Assembly: GCA_044226865.1 (NCBI GenBank)
Contig: JBGAGE010000005.1
Coordinates: forward strand, 479,240 to 543,239
Length of the DNA stretch: 64,000 nt
Reading direction: 5' to 3'
From: TMP-86 sp044226865
Lineage (GTDB): Bacteria; Pseudomonadota; Gammaproteobacteria; Steroidobacterales; Steroidobacteraceae
The notes under the pieces are model-generated. The model saw only the letters and a list, made by a program, of their open reading frames with translations, was not told the origin of the DNA and ran no database searches. The translations under genes and the position numbers were made by a program. Below, one piece after another: positions 28,030 through 37,783 of the stretch. How positions within the stretch are numbered: the first letter of the stretch is position 1; each line of letters begins with the position of its first letter.

Positions 28030-30156
28030 CTACCCGGGCAGCTTGCCGAGATCCGCCACACCACCGAACAGCGTGCTCAAGTCCTTGAGCATGGCCAGGC
28101 GGTTGTTGCGGCGAGCCGCGTTCTCGTCCATCACCATCACCCGGTCGAAGAAGCCATCCACCGCCGTGCGCAGGCCGGTCAGGGTCTGTAGCGCCTCGCG
28201 ATAGCGTTTACGCTCGATGCTGCGGCGGACCGGCTCGCGCACGCGCTCGATTGCGGCGTGCAGTTCACGCTCGGCTTCTTCCGTGAACAGGGCTGGATCG
28301 GGCCGCACGCCATCCGCCACTTCCGCCTTGCGCAGCAGGTTTGCGATGCGCTTGTTGGCGGCGGCGAGATTGGCCGCATCGGGGAGTTTCAGGAAATCAC
28401 GCAACGCGGTGAGCCGCGCGTCGATGTCCACCGGCGAACGCGCATCGCTGGCCAACACCGCATCGAGCATTTCGCTGCCGAAGCCGCCCTCGGTGTACAG
28501 GCCGCGCAGCCGGTCGAGCAGGAAGGCGAAGCTTTCGCGTGCAGCCGCTTCGCGCTGCACCGGTTGCTGCGCGGTCGCGGTGCCGAACAGCGCCGCCACA
28601 TCGATGTCGAGCTTGGCATCCAGCAGGATGCGCAGGATGCCGAGTCCGGCGCGGCGCAGGCCGAAGGGATCCTTCGCGCCGGTGGGCTTCTGGTCGATGG
28701 CGAAGATGCCCGTGAGGGTGTCGATGCGGTCCGCGAGCGCGAGTGCCTGACCTGCCTTGGTCTGCGGCAGGCGGTCGGCGGAGAAGCGCGGCAGGTATTG
28801 TTCCTCCAGCGCGACGGCCAATTCCTCGGGCAGCCCCTCGGCACGCGCGTAGTAACGGCCCATGGTGCCCTGCAGCTCCGGGAATTCGTTGACCAGCGAG
28901 GTCATGAGGTCCGCCTTGCACAGGCGCGCCGCTTCCACGGCGGCATCACCTGCTTCGAGCGCCGTGCCGATGACCTGCGCCAGGTTCACGACCCGCGCGG
29001 TCTTCTGCGCATAGCTGCCCAACTTGGTCTGGAAGGTGACACGATCCAGCTGTGCCGCGTGCTGCGCCAAGCTCAGCTTGCGATCCTGCTCCCAGAAGAA
29101 CGCGGCATCGGAGAGCCGCGGCCGCACCACGCGCTCATTTCCCAATCGTACCTGCTCGGGCTCGCGGCTCCTGATGTTGCTGACGGTGATGAAATGCCGC
29201 GTCAGGTCCCCGGCTGCCGTCTGCACGGGAAAATAGCGCTGATGATGCTGCACGGTGGAGATGACCACCTCGCGCGGCAATTGCAGGAAGCGCGGCTCGA
29301 AGCGCCCGGCGATCGGCACCGGGAATTCCACCAGCGCGGTCACTTCATCCAGCAATTCCTCGTCGATCAAGGCGCGATACGATTGCGCGGAACCGGCCGC
29401 AGCGGTGCTGCCCGCCTCGGTGGGCGCTTCGGTGGACAGTTCGCCGGCCAGTTGCGCGGCCAGCTTGCGCACGCCGCGGCGGATCTTGTCGCGCCGCTTA
29501 CCGGCATCGGCGATCACCTTGGCTCGCTCCAGCGCACCTTCGTAGTCCGCCGGACGCGCAAGCTCGATGGGCTTGGGCCCATGGAAGCGATGGCCGTAGG
29601 TGATACGGCCGGAAGACAGGCCGAGGATGTCCGCCGGCACCACGGATTCACCGAACAGCATCAGCACCCAATGCACCGGCCGCACGAACTCGGCGGTGTT
29701 TGCCCCCCAGCGCATGCGCTTGGGGATGGGCAGCGCCGCCAGGGCCTGCGCGACATAGCCGGGAAGCAGGCTGGCGACGTCCGCGCCGCGCTCGGTACCC
29801 GTGTACTTCAGCCATGCGCCCTTGTCGGTCTTCAGGTGCTCGAGTTGCGCAACCTCCACGCCGCAGCTCTTCGCGAACGCCAGCGCCGCCTGCGTGGGCG
29901 CGCCGTTCGCATCGAAGGCGTTGGCCAGCGGCGGACCGCGGCGCTCGGTGGGCCGGTCGGGCTGCCGCTCCTCGAGGCCGTGGATGAGCACGGCCAGCCG
30001 TCGCGGAGTGGCGAAGCGGCGTACCTCGCCATGCGCGACGCCCGCATCGTCGATGCTCTTCAGCAGATGATCGGTGAGCGCATTGCTGAGCGACTGCAGC
30101 GCCTTGGGCGGCATCTCCTCGACGCCGAGCTCGAACAGAAAATCCCGCGCCGCCAT
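28030..30156 (-). CDS. glyS: glycyl-tRNA synthetase beta subunit
   Basis: Partner of GlyQ in the alpha2beta2 enzyme that charges tRNA-Gly; the beta chain recognises and binds the tRNA. 708 residues beginning MAARDFLFELGVEEMPPKAL, with HHQRYFPV near residue 280, an HD-like region GRYYARAEGLPEELAVALEEQYLPR and a C-terminal anticodon-binding helix bundle. ATG 30156 shares one base with the glyQ stop (TGATG), so translation is coupled; a GTG one codon upstream is also possible. Confidence 0.96.
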   Translation of the reverse strand: MAARDFLFELGVEEMPPKALQSLSNALTDHLLKSIDDAGVAHGEVRRFATPRRLAVLIHGLEERQPDRPTERRGPPLANAFDANGAPTQAALAFAKSCGVEVAQLEHLKTDKGAWLKYTGTERGADVASLLPGYVAQALAALPIPKRMRWGANTAEFVRPVHWVLMLFGESVVPADILGLSSGRITYGHRFHGPKPIELARPADYEGALERAKVIADAGKRRDKIRRGVRKLAAQLAGELSTEAPTEAGSTAAAGSAQSYRALIDEELLDEVTALVEFPVPIAGRFEPRFLQLPREVVISTVQHHQRYFPVQTAAGDLTRHFITVSNIRSREPEQVRLGNERVVRPRLSDAAFFWEQDRKLSLAQHAAQLDRVTFQTKLGSYAQKTARVVNLAQVIGTALEAGDAAVEAARLCKADLMTSLVNEFPELQGTMGRYYARAEGLPEELAVALEEQYLPRFSADRLPQTKAGQALALADRIDTLTGIFAIDQKPTGAKDPFGLRRAGLGILRILLDAKLDIDVAALFGTATAQQPVQREAAARESFAFLLDRLRGLYTEGGFGSEMLDAVLASDARSPVDIDARLTALRDFLKLPDAANLAAANKRIANLLRKAEVADGVRPDPALFTEEAERELHAAIERVREPVRRSIERKRYREALQTLTGLRTAVDGFFDRVMVMDENAARRNNRLAMLKDLSTLFGGVADLGKLPG

Positions 30157-31073
30157 CACGCCACCTTCGCGGCGTCGTTCTTGAGCAGCGGGAATCCCAA
30201 TGCCTCGCGGCTATCGCGGAAGGCCTCGGCCACGCCGCGCGCCAGGGTGCGCACGCGCAGGATGAAGCGCTGCCGCTCGGTCACCGAGATGGCGCGGCGC
30301 GAATCCAGCAGGTTGAAGGTGTGCGAAGCCTTCAACATCTTCTCGTAGGCCGGCAGCACCAGCTTCGTTTCCAGCAGGCGGCGGCAGTCCCTTTCGCAGA
30401 AATCAAATTGCGAGAACAGCGAGGCCACGTCGGCATGCTCGAAGTTGAAGGCCGACTGCTCCACCTCGTTCTGGTGATACACATCGCCATAGGTGGTACG
30501 GCCGAACGGTCCATCGCTCCACACGATGTCGTAGATGCTCTCCGTGCCCTGCAGGTACATGGCCAGGCGCTCGAGCCCATAGGTGAGCTCACCCATGACC
30601 GGCCGGCAATCCAACCCGCCCACTTGCTGGAAGTAGGTGAACTGCGAAATCTCCATGCCGTTCAGCCACACCTCCCAACCCAGGCCCCAGGCGCCGAGGG
30701 TGGGCGATTCCCAGTTGTCTTCGACGAAGCGGATGTCATGCACCAGCGGGTCCAGGCCCAGCCGCCGCAGGCTGCCGATGTACAGGTCCATGAAGTTGTC
30801 GGGCGAGGGCTTGATGGCCACCTGGTATTGAAAGTAGTGCTGCAGCCGGAACGGGTTGTCGCCATAGCGGCCGTCGGTGGGCCGCCGTGACCCCTGCACA
30901 TAGGCCGCGCTCCATGGCTCAGGCCCCACCGCGCGCAGGAACGTGGCCGGATGAAACGTACCGGCGCCCATCTCCTGATCATAAGGCTGCATGATCACGC
31001 AGCCCTGCTCCGCCCAATAGGTCTGCAGGGTGAAGATCAGGTCCTGGAAAGTCGCGGGTTTCTTCGTTGCCAT
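30156..31073 (-). CDS. glyQ: glycyl-tRNA synthetase alpha subunit
   Basis: Class II catalytic subunit of the bacterial heterotetrameric glycyl-tRNA synthetase. 305 residues with FQDLIFTLQTYWAEQGCVI, the motif 2 region around SRRPTDGRYGDNPFR and GELTYGLERLAMYLQ as motif 3. ATG 31073 gives the family N terminus MATKKPATFQDL; six codons upstream in frame are unlikely to be used. It is the first gene of the glyQ-glyS-plsC unit, preceded by the 872-bp gap. Confidence 0.96.
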   Translation of the reverse strand: MATKKPATFQDLIFTLQTYWAEQGCVIMQPYDQEMGAGTFHPATFLRAVGPEPWSAAYVQGSRRPTDGRYGDNPFRLQHYFQYQVAIKPSPDNFMDLYIGSLRRLGLDPLVHDIRFVEDNWESPTLGAWGLGWEVWLNGMEISQFTYFQQVGGLDCRPVMGELTYGLERLAMYLQGTESIYDIVWSDGPFGRTTYGDVYHQNEVEQSAFNFEHADVASLFSQFDFCERDCRRLLETKLVLPAYEKMLKASHTFNLLDSRRAISVTERQRFILRVRTLARGVAEAFRDSREALGFPLLKNDAAKVA

Positions 31074-31167
31074 CTTTATCTTTCTTACCAATCAATATTG
31101 CGCAAGGCTCGGCAGTTTACCTTCGTTTGACTTGCGCGTTTATTCATCCGAAGAGGCGGGGCCGCAC

Positions 31168-31375
31168 GGGGCGGGAAGGCATGTATTTTCCGGCGGGCAG
31201 GGACACCCATTGGGAAGGGCACCTCAAATCTCAAATCCCGGCGCTCTGTGCCATGGGCAGGATGGCAACCACGTTCCTGCCGCTTGCCTTCGCCAACCCA
31301 ATACCCGGTGCCGGTCCGCGCCTCCCGGCTTCGGGTGTCACCCTGCCCGGCGAAAAATACATGCCTTCCCGCCCC
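31168..31375. repeat. 208-bp element A with 41/43-bp terminal inverted repeats
   Basis: Left arm 31168-31208 and right arm 31333-31375 are reverse complements with 39 of 41 matches and one 2-nt gap; the outer 22 bases, starting GGGGCGGGAAGGCATG, match perfectly. The 124-bp centre holds smaller complementary patches (ATTGGG at 31209 and CCCAAT near 31300). No convincing coding frame or target-site duplication is visible. It could be a small non-autonomous mobile element or an RNA that folds into a long hairpin. Confidence 0.8.
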
Positions 31376-31515
31376 CTCCACATCCCATCGGTGATTCAAC
31401 TCTGAGACCGGAACGGATGATCAACGGCCAGGCTCTATGACGCAGATCGCTTGTTGGGCGAAACTTCAAGACCGCCCCAAAACCGTGCATTCCAATCCCG
31501 AACTCCACGCTGCCC
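31376..31515. other. non-coding spacer between the two inverted-repeat elements
   Basis: 140 bp with no supported gene, tRNA or promoter. Short frames overlapping it have no ribosome site and no family signature. Confidence 0.5.
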
Positions 31516-31736
31516 CGTTCGGCGGAGCGTGGGGGAAATAGTTTCGGAGGAGGGGCCCTTACAATCGAAGCTGCAAGCCGCGGCCGTCACCCCAGCAGCG
31601 CAATGCCGAAGCAGCTGCCCATCGGTACCGCGATCAGTCATGCCCCTGGCACGCAGCAGGCGACCAGGAAGATTCCGATGCGGCTCCGCTAAGCGGCCCC
31701 TCCTCCGGGGCTATTTCCCCCAGGATCTGCCGAACG
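31516..31736. repeat. 221-bp element B with imperfect 42-bp terminal inverted repeats
   Basis: Left arm 31516-31557 (CGTTCGGC...GGGGGAAATAG...GGAGGAGGGGCC) pairs with right arm 31694-31736. The inner GGGGGAAATAG and GGAGGAGGGGCC blocks match exactly, separated by a 4-nt mismatch; the outer block CGTTCGGC also matches. Its sequence differs from element A, but size and layout are alike. The centre has no coding signature. Confidence 0.75.
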
Positions 31737-31766
31737 CATCCGTGCGAATGCACTGATTGAGCTCAA

Positions 31767-31815
31767 CGCACTATTTATGTGCGCAATTTTTGGAATCTCG
31801 CACCAAAAAAGAGCA
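31767..31815 (+). promoter_or_regulatory. two NtrC (GlnG) enhancer sites for glnA
   Basis: CGCACTATTTATGTGCG (31767-31783) and CGCACCAAAAAAGAGCA (31799-31815) follow the NtrC pattern YGCAC-N7-GTGCR, the second with one mismatch. Their centres are 32 bp apart, the same spacing as the paired NtrC sites of enterobacterial glnA. Confidence 0.75.
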
Positions 31816-31866
31816 AAATAAGTGTCAAATCAAGCGTAAGTAGTTGATCAACCGGACCGAGAAGCT

Positions 31867-31882
31867 TGGCATGCGCCATGCA
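31867..31882 (+). promoter_or_regulatory. sigma-54 promoter of glnA
   Basis: TGGCATGCGCCATGCA has the -24 GG (31868-31869) and -12 GC (31880-31881) of RpoN promoters with consensus TGGCAC-N5-TTGCA, two mismatches. Transcription would begin near 31893, placing the NtrC sites at about -118 and -86. Confidence 0.72.
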
Positions 31883-31945
31883 AGTGCATGGCTTCCGGAG
31901 AGGTCCGGCACCCTACAAGCACCCAGCAGCTCTTGGAGAAAGAAT

Positions 31946-33355
31946 ATGACTGCCGCTGATGTTCTGAAATTGATCAAAGAAAAAGAAGCTAAATTCGTCG
32001 ATCTTCGCTTTACCGATACCATTGGCAAGGAACAACACGTCACCATCCCGGCACGGGTGGTGGACGAGGGCTTTTTCAAGGACGGCAAGATGTTCGACGG
32101 CTCGTCGATCGCCGGTTGGAAGGGCATCAATGAATCCGACATGATCCTGATGCCGGATGCGGCCACCGCCGTGGTGGATCCGTTCTTCGAGGAGACCACG
32201 GTCAACCTGCGTTGCGACGTCATCGAACCGATGACCATGCAGGGCTACAGCCGCGACCCGCGCTCGCTGGCCAAGCGTGCGGAGGCGTATCTCAAATCCA
32301 CCGGTATCGCCGACTCCGCGCTGTTCGGACCGGAAAACGAATTCTTCATCTTCGACACCGTGAAGTGGGGCGCCGAGATGCGCGGCTGCTTCGCCGAGAT
32401 CGACTCGGTGCAGGGCGCCTGGAACTCGGGCCGCGATTACGAGGAAGGCAACAAGGGCCATCGCCCCGGCATCAAGGGTGGTTATTTCCCCGTGCCGCCG
32501 GTCGATGCCTACCAGGACATCCGCAGCGCCATGTGCCAGGCCCTGGAGGAAATGGGCCTGAAGACCGAAGTGCATCACCACGAAGTGGCCACCGGCGGAC
32601 AATGCGAAATCGGCGTCAACGCCAACACGCTGACCAAGAAGGCCGATGAAGTGCAGATCCTGAAGTACGCACTGCAGAACGTGGGCCATGGCTACGGCAA
32701 GACCGTGACTTTCATGCCCAAGCCCCTGGTCGGTGACAACGGCAGCGGCATGCACGTGCACCAATCCTTGCAAAAGGAAGGCAAGGCGCTGTTTGCCGGC
32801 GACAAGTACGGCGGCCTGTCCGACACGGCGCTGTACTACATCGGCGGCATCATCAAGCACGCGCGCGCCATCAACGCCTTCACCAACGCCAGCACCAACA
32901 GCTACAAGCGCCTGGTGCCGGGATTCGAGGCGCCCGTGATGCTGGCCTACTCGGCCCGCAACCGTTCGGCCTCCATCCGTATTCCCTGGGTTTCGAATCC
33001 GAAGGCGCGCCGCATCGAAGTGCGCTTCCCGGACTCCACCGCGAACCCGTACTTCGCCTTCGCCGCCATGATGATGGCGGGCCTGGACGGCATCCAGAAC
33101 AAGATCCACCCCGGCGATCCGGCCGACAAGGACTTGTACGACCTGGAGCCCGAGGAGGCCAAGCACATCCCGACGGTGTGCCACGCGCTCGACATGGCGC
33201 TGGAGCACCTGGACAAGGATCGCGCTTTCTTGAAGGCCGGCGGCGTGTTCACCGACGATGTGATCGATGCCTACATCGAACTCAAGATGAAGGACGTCAC
33301 GCGCCTGCGCATGACCACCCATCCGATCGAGTTCGACATGTATTACAGCCTTTGA
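31946..33355 (+). CDS. glnA: glutamine synthetase type I
   Basis: ATP-dependent formation of glutamine from glutamate and ammonia, 469 residues, dodecameric. Visible signatures: FDGSSIAGWKGINESDM, GPENEFFIFD, the ATP site KPLVGDNGSGMHVHQS, and the adenylylation loop with Tyr in KDLYDLEPEEAKHIP near residue 397, so activity should be controlled by GlnE. GGAGAAAGAA precedes ATG 31946. Upstream NtrC sites and a sigma-54 promoter point to nitrogen regulation. It is followed by a strong terminator and then by the DUF4124-glnL-glnG genes. Confidence 0.98.
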   Translation: MTAADVLKLIKEKEAKFVDLRFTDTIGKEQHVTIPARVVDEGFFKDGKMFDGSSIAGWKGINESDMILMPDAATAVVDPFFEETTVNLRCDVIEPMTMQGYSRDPRSLAKRAEAYLKSTGIADSALFGPENEFFIFDTVKWGAEMRGCFAEIDSVQGAWNSGRDYEEGNKGHRPGIKGGYFPVPPVDAYQDIRSAMCQALEEMGLKTEVHHHEVATGGQCEIGVNANTLTKKADEVQILKYALQNVGHGYGKTVTFMPKPLVGDNGSGMHVHQSLQKEGKALFAGDKYGGLSDTALYYIGGIIKHARAINAFTNASTNSYKRLVPGFEAPVMLAYSARNRSASIRIPWVSNPKARRIEVRFPDSTANPYFAFAAMMMAGLDGIQNKIHPGDPADKDLYDLEPEEAKHIPTVCHALDMALEHLDKDRAFLKAGGVFTDDVIDAYIELKMKDVTRLRMTTHPIEFDMYYSL

Positions 33356-33381
33356 TGTGAACTGGGGTGCTTGAGTGAGTT

Positions 33382-33415
33382 AGGTGACGGCGGTCACGCC
33401 GCCGTCACCTTGTTT
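33382..33415 (+). terminator. rho-independent terminator after glnA
   Basis: AGGTGACGGCG (33382-33392) pairs perfectly with CGCCGTCACCT (33400-33410) around a 7-nt loop, followed by TGTTTTG. It lies 26 bp after the glnA stop and separates glnA from glnL-glnG. Confidence 0.88.
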
Positions 33416-33452
33416 TGTCGCCAGGAGCGGTTTAGGGCTATGCTTCGTGACC

Positions 33453-34040
33453 ATGCACCTGCGGCACCTCTCGACTGGCTTGAGTCTGGCGCTTTTCTGC
33501 CTGTCACAGGCGGGGGCGGCCACGGTCTACAAATGGACCGATTCGAACGGTGTCATTCATTTTTCGGATCAGCCGGTACCCGGCGCCGAACGCATCATCA
33601 CGCAAAGCGGTCCCCGTTCATCGCAGACACCCGCACCGTCCGCGTCGCGCCAGGCGTCCGCTCCGCGGCGCGGCAGCTCCAAGCCGGAGCCGAACGACAC
33701 GGCGGTGGACTACGCGGAATTCGAGATCGAATCGCCGCAGAACAACCAGACGTTCACCGAGCAGAGCGTCAGTGTGCGAATTCGCCTGGAGCCGGACCTC
33801 AAGCCCGGTCATCTGCTGTCCTTGTATTTGAACGGCAAGCTGGTGGAGAACCAGTCGCCCAAGTCCACGCTATTCACGCTCACCGAGCTGCCGCGCGGCA
33901 GCTACTCGTTGGTGGCCTCGGTGATGGACGCGTCTTCCGGCGAGAGCAAGAGCACGTCCCCCGTCACCTTCAACGTGCAACGGCCTTCGATCCTGTCGCC
34001 GCAGTCACCGCTGCGTCCGCGCCAGAACCAGCGACCCTGA
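33453..34040 (+). CDS. DUF4124 domain protein, exported
   Basis: A 195-residue envelope protein. The signal peptide (LSTGLSLALFCLSQAGA) is followed by the DUF4124 core ATVYKWTDSNGVIHFSDQPVPGAE, a Pro/Ser/Arg-rich linker and an Ig-like region (FEIESPQNNQTFTEQSVSVRI ... LPRGSYSLVASVMD). This type of gene commonly lies between glnA and glnL in gammaproteobacteria; its role is unknown. ATG 33453 is preceded by TATGCT ending 8 nt upstream, so the mRNA may have almost no leader. GTG 33447 is a possible alternative start. Confidence 0.8.
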   Translation: MHLRHLSTGLSLALFCLSQAGAATVYKWTDSNGVIHFSDQPVPGAERIITQSGPRSSQTPAPSASRQASAPRRGSSKPEPNDTAVDYAEFEIESPQNNQTFTEQSVSVRIRLEPDLKPGHLLSLYLNGKLVENQSPKSTLFTLTELPRGSYSLVASVMDASSGESKSTSPVTFNVQRPSILSPQSPLRPRQNQRP

Positions 34041-34055
34041 CCTTTACCCGCTTCG

Positions 34056-35155
34056 GTGGCCTGCGCCGTGGCCGCTGAATTTCCCTTGACTGCGCTGCGC
34101 TTCGACAGCCATGAGCTGCTCGATGCATTGGTCACCAGCGTGTTCGTGCTGGACGCCGAGCTGCGCGTCGATTACCTGAACGCTGCGGCGCAAACGCTCA
34201 TCGGCCTGGGAGCCAACCAATGCCTCGGCCGCCGCATCACGGAATTGTCACGCGGCACCGAAACCCTGCTGCCGCTGTTCGACCGCGCCCGGCATGCGGG
34301 CGAAGGCGTCGTGCAGCGTGAACTTGCGTGGCCTGCACCGGGCGGCGGCGATCGCATCCTCGATTGCGCCGTGACCCAGGTGGTGATCGGCAGCGGCGCC
34401 TCCCGCATCCTGGTCGAGATCGAGGACATCACGCAGCACCGGCGGCTGACCCGTGAGAACGCGCTGCTGGCGCAGCTGGGCGGCAGCCGTCTGATGGTTC
34501 GCCAGCTCGCGCACGAAATCAAGAATCCACTCGGCGGCCTGCGCGGCGCGGCGCAGCTGCTGGAACGCGAGCTGCTCGATCCGAGCCTGCGCGAATACAC
34601 GCGCGTCATCATCAGCGAAGCCGACCGGCTCACGAGTCTTCTCGATTCCATGCTCGGCCCGGGCCGCCCGCCCTCCAAGCAGAGCATCAACGTGCATGAA
34701 TTGCTGGAGCGCGTGTACCACTTGCTGCGCAGCGAAGCCAAGGAGGGCGTCGTGGTCACGCGCGACTATGATCCGAGCCTGCCGCCGCTGATCGTGGATC
34801 CCAACCACATCATCCAGGCCATGTTGAACCTGGGCCGCAACGCCTTGCAGGCGCTGTCGGGCTCGAATGTGGAATCGCCGCGGCTGGTACTGCGCACGCG
34901 TGCCGCCATCAGCGTGAGCATCGGCAACACGCGCCATCGCCTGGTCGCTACCATTCAATTCGAGGACAACGGTCCGGGCGTGCCAGCCGAGATCCGCGAC
35001 ACGATTTTCTATCCGCTGGTATCGGGCCGCGCCGACGGCACCGGTCTCGGACTGGGCATCGCGCAGGACCTCGTCACGCGCCATGGCGGCTTGATCGAAT
35101 TCGACAGCGCACCCGGCCGCACGGTCTTCACGATTTCTCTGCCCCTGGAAGCATC

Positions 35156-35159
<4 letters not shown>
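34056..35159 (+). CDS. glnL: nitrogen regulation histidine kinase NtrB/GlnL
   Basis: Bifunctional kinase/phosphatase that reads PII state and controls NtrC. 367 residues: PAS sensor (LLDALVTSVFVLDAELRVDYLN), phosphoacceptor RQLAHEIKNPLGGLRGAAQLL, N box MLNLGRNALQAL and G boxes DNGPGVP, GTGLGLGIAQDLV. GTG at 34056 and GTG at 34068 are both possible starts; neither has a clear ribosome site. Its stop overlaps the glnG ATG (ATGA). Confidence 0.95.
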
Positions 35160-36559
<1,400 letters not shown>

Positions 36560-36652
36560 GGCGGCCCTGAATCAGGCATTCGGCGTGGCCGCCCGCGTCT
36601 CGCCGTTGGCGTGGCCGCCATGCGGACTGCATCGCCCGGCGATGCGCGTCTA

Positions 36653-36658
36653 TATAAT
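36653..36658 (+). promoter_or_regulatory. consensus -10 box directly before mscS start (leaderless)
   Basis: A perfect TATAAT ends 6 nt before ATG 36665, so transcription should begin at or within a base or two of the start codon. The -35 region (CATCGC) is poor. Confidence 0.65.
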
Positions 36659-36664
36659 GTAGGG

Positions 36665-37744
36665 ATGTGGCACGCCTTCATCCGCCGCCTGTTCGGCGTC
36701 TCGGAAAGCATCATCCTCGGTAACTCGGTGGTCGACTGGATCGGCGCGGCCGTGCTGGTCGCCGGCATCTGGTCGGTGTTGCTGCTGATCCGCCAGCACA
36801 TCGCTTCGCGCTACCGGCGTTACACCGACGAAGGCCATCCCACCGCCGTGCGCCTGTTCGCCTACCTGATCGGGCACACCAAGAACCTGCTCATCCTGGC
36901 GGTGTCGCTGTACGCCGCCGAGGAATTCCTCACCTTTCCGCCGCGCATCCACGTCATCTGCACCAATATCATCGTGATCCTGCTGCTGGTGCAGGTGGGC
37001 ATCTGGGCCGGTCGCACCCTGCAGTTCTACCTGGAATTACGCCACCGCCGCAATGGCGGCGCCGATCTCGAGCTCACCTCGTCGCTGGACATCATCAAGT
37101 TCGTGTCCATGGTGCTGATCTGGTCGCTGGTCACGCTGGTGGCGCTGGACAACCTCGGCGTCAACATCACCGCGCTCCTGGCGGGCCTGGGCGTGGGCGG
37201 CGTCGCGGTCGCGCTCGCGCTGCAGAACGTACTCGGCGATCTTTTCGCGTCCCTGGCCATCGCGCTCGACAAGCCCTTCGTGGTGGGCGACACGCTGGAG
37301 CTCGACAGCTACGTGGGCAAGGTCGAGCGCATCGGCATCAAGACCACACGCCTGCGCAGCGTGGCCGGCGAACAGATCATCCTGTCCAACGCCGATATCC
37401 TGAAGAGCCGCGTGCGCAACTACGGTGCGGGCGAGGAGCGGCGCGCGCTGCTCACGCTGAATGTCGATCCGGCCACGCCCGTGGACCAGTTGCGCGAGAT
37501 ACCGCGCATCGTCGAGGACATCGTCAAGCGCCAGCCACATGCGCGCTTCGAGCGCTGTCACCTCAAGAGCTTCGGCGATTGGTCGCTGCAATTCGAGATG
37601 TCGTTCTTCTCGCGTGATCCGGTGGCCATGCCGCTGCTCGATCTGCAGCAGGCGGTGAACCTGGGCGTGCTGGAGGAACTGCGGCGGCGGAACATCCGCC
37701 TCGCGCTGCCGGCGCAGCGGGTGCTGGAGGCGGGAGCGGCATGA
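36665..37744 (+). CDS. mechanosensitive ion channel of the MscS family
   Basis: Inner-membrane channel opened by membrane tension, 359 residues. Four hydrophobic segments precede the pore-lining TM3 (LLAGLGVGGVAVALALQNVLGDLFASLAI), followed by the beta domain (PFVVGDTLELDSYVGKVERIGIKTTRLRS) and a C-terminal alpha/beta domain. It is longer at the N terminus than E. coli MscS. An in-frame GTG (36611) and ATG (36620) lie upstream, but the TATAAT box placed 6 nt before ATG 36665 argues for that start. Confidence 0.9.
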   Translation: MWHAFIRRLFGVSESIILGNSVVDWIGAAVLVAGIWSVLLLIRQHIASRYRRYTDEGHPTAVRLFAYLIGHTKNLLILAVSLYAAEEFLTFPPRIHVICTNIIVILLLVQVGIWAGRTLQFYLELRHRRNGGADLELTSSLDIIKFVSMVLIWSLVTLVALDNLGVNITALLAGLGVGGVAVALALQNVLGDLFASLAIALDKPFVVGDTLELDSYVGKVERIGIKTTRLRSVAGEQIILSNADILKSRVRNYGAGEERRALLTLNVDPATPVDQLREIPRIVEDIVKRQPHARFERCHLKSFGDWSLQFEMSFFSRDPVAMPLLDLQQAVNLGVLEELRRRNIRLALPAQRVLEAGAA

Positions 37745-37783
37745 CGCGTGGCGGGGATTGCGCGGACTGCGCGCCGGCCCCGG

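Noticed and set aside
31647..31662. TGGCACG-N-AGGC as an alternative sigma-54 promoter for glnA
   Set aside because: The -12 element lacks TTGC (AGGC), and it lies upstream of both NtrC sites and inside element B. The 31867-31882 promoter fits better.
31913..33322. 469-codon open frame antisense to glnA
   Set aside because: It mirrors the glnA codons, has no ribosome site and only Val/His/Gln-rich filler sequence. glnA on the plus strand is certain.
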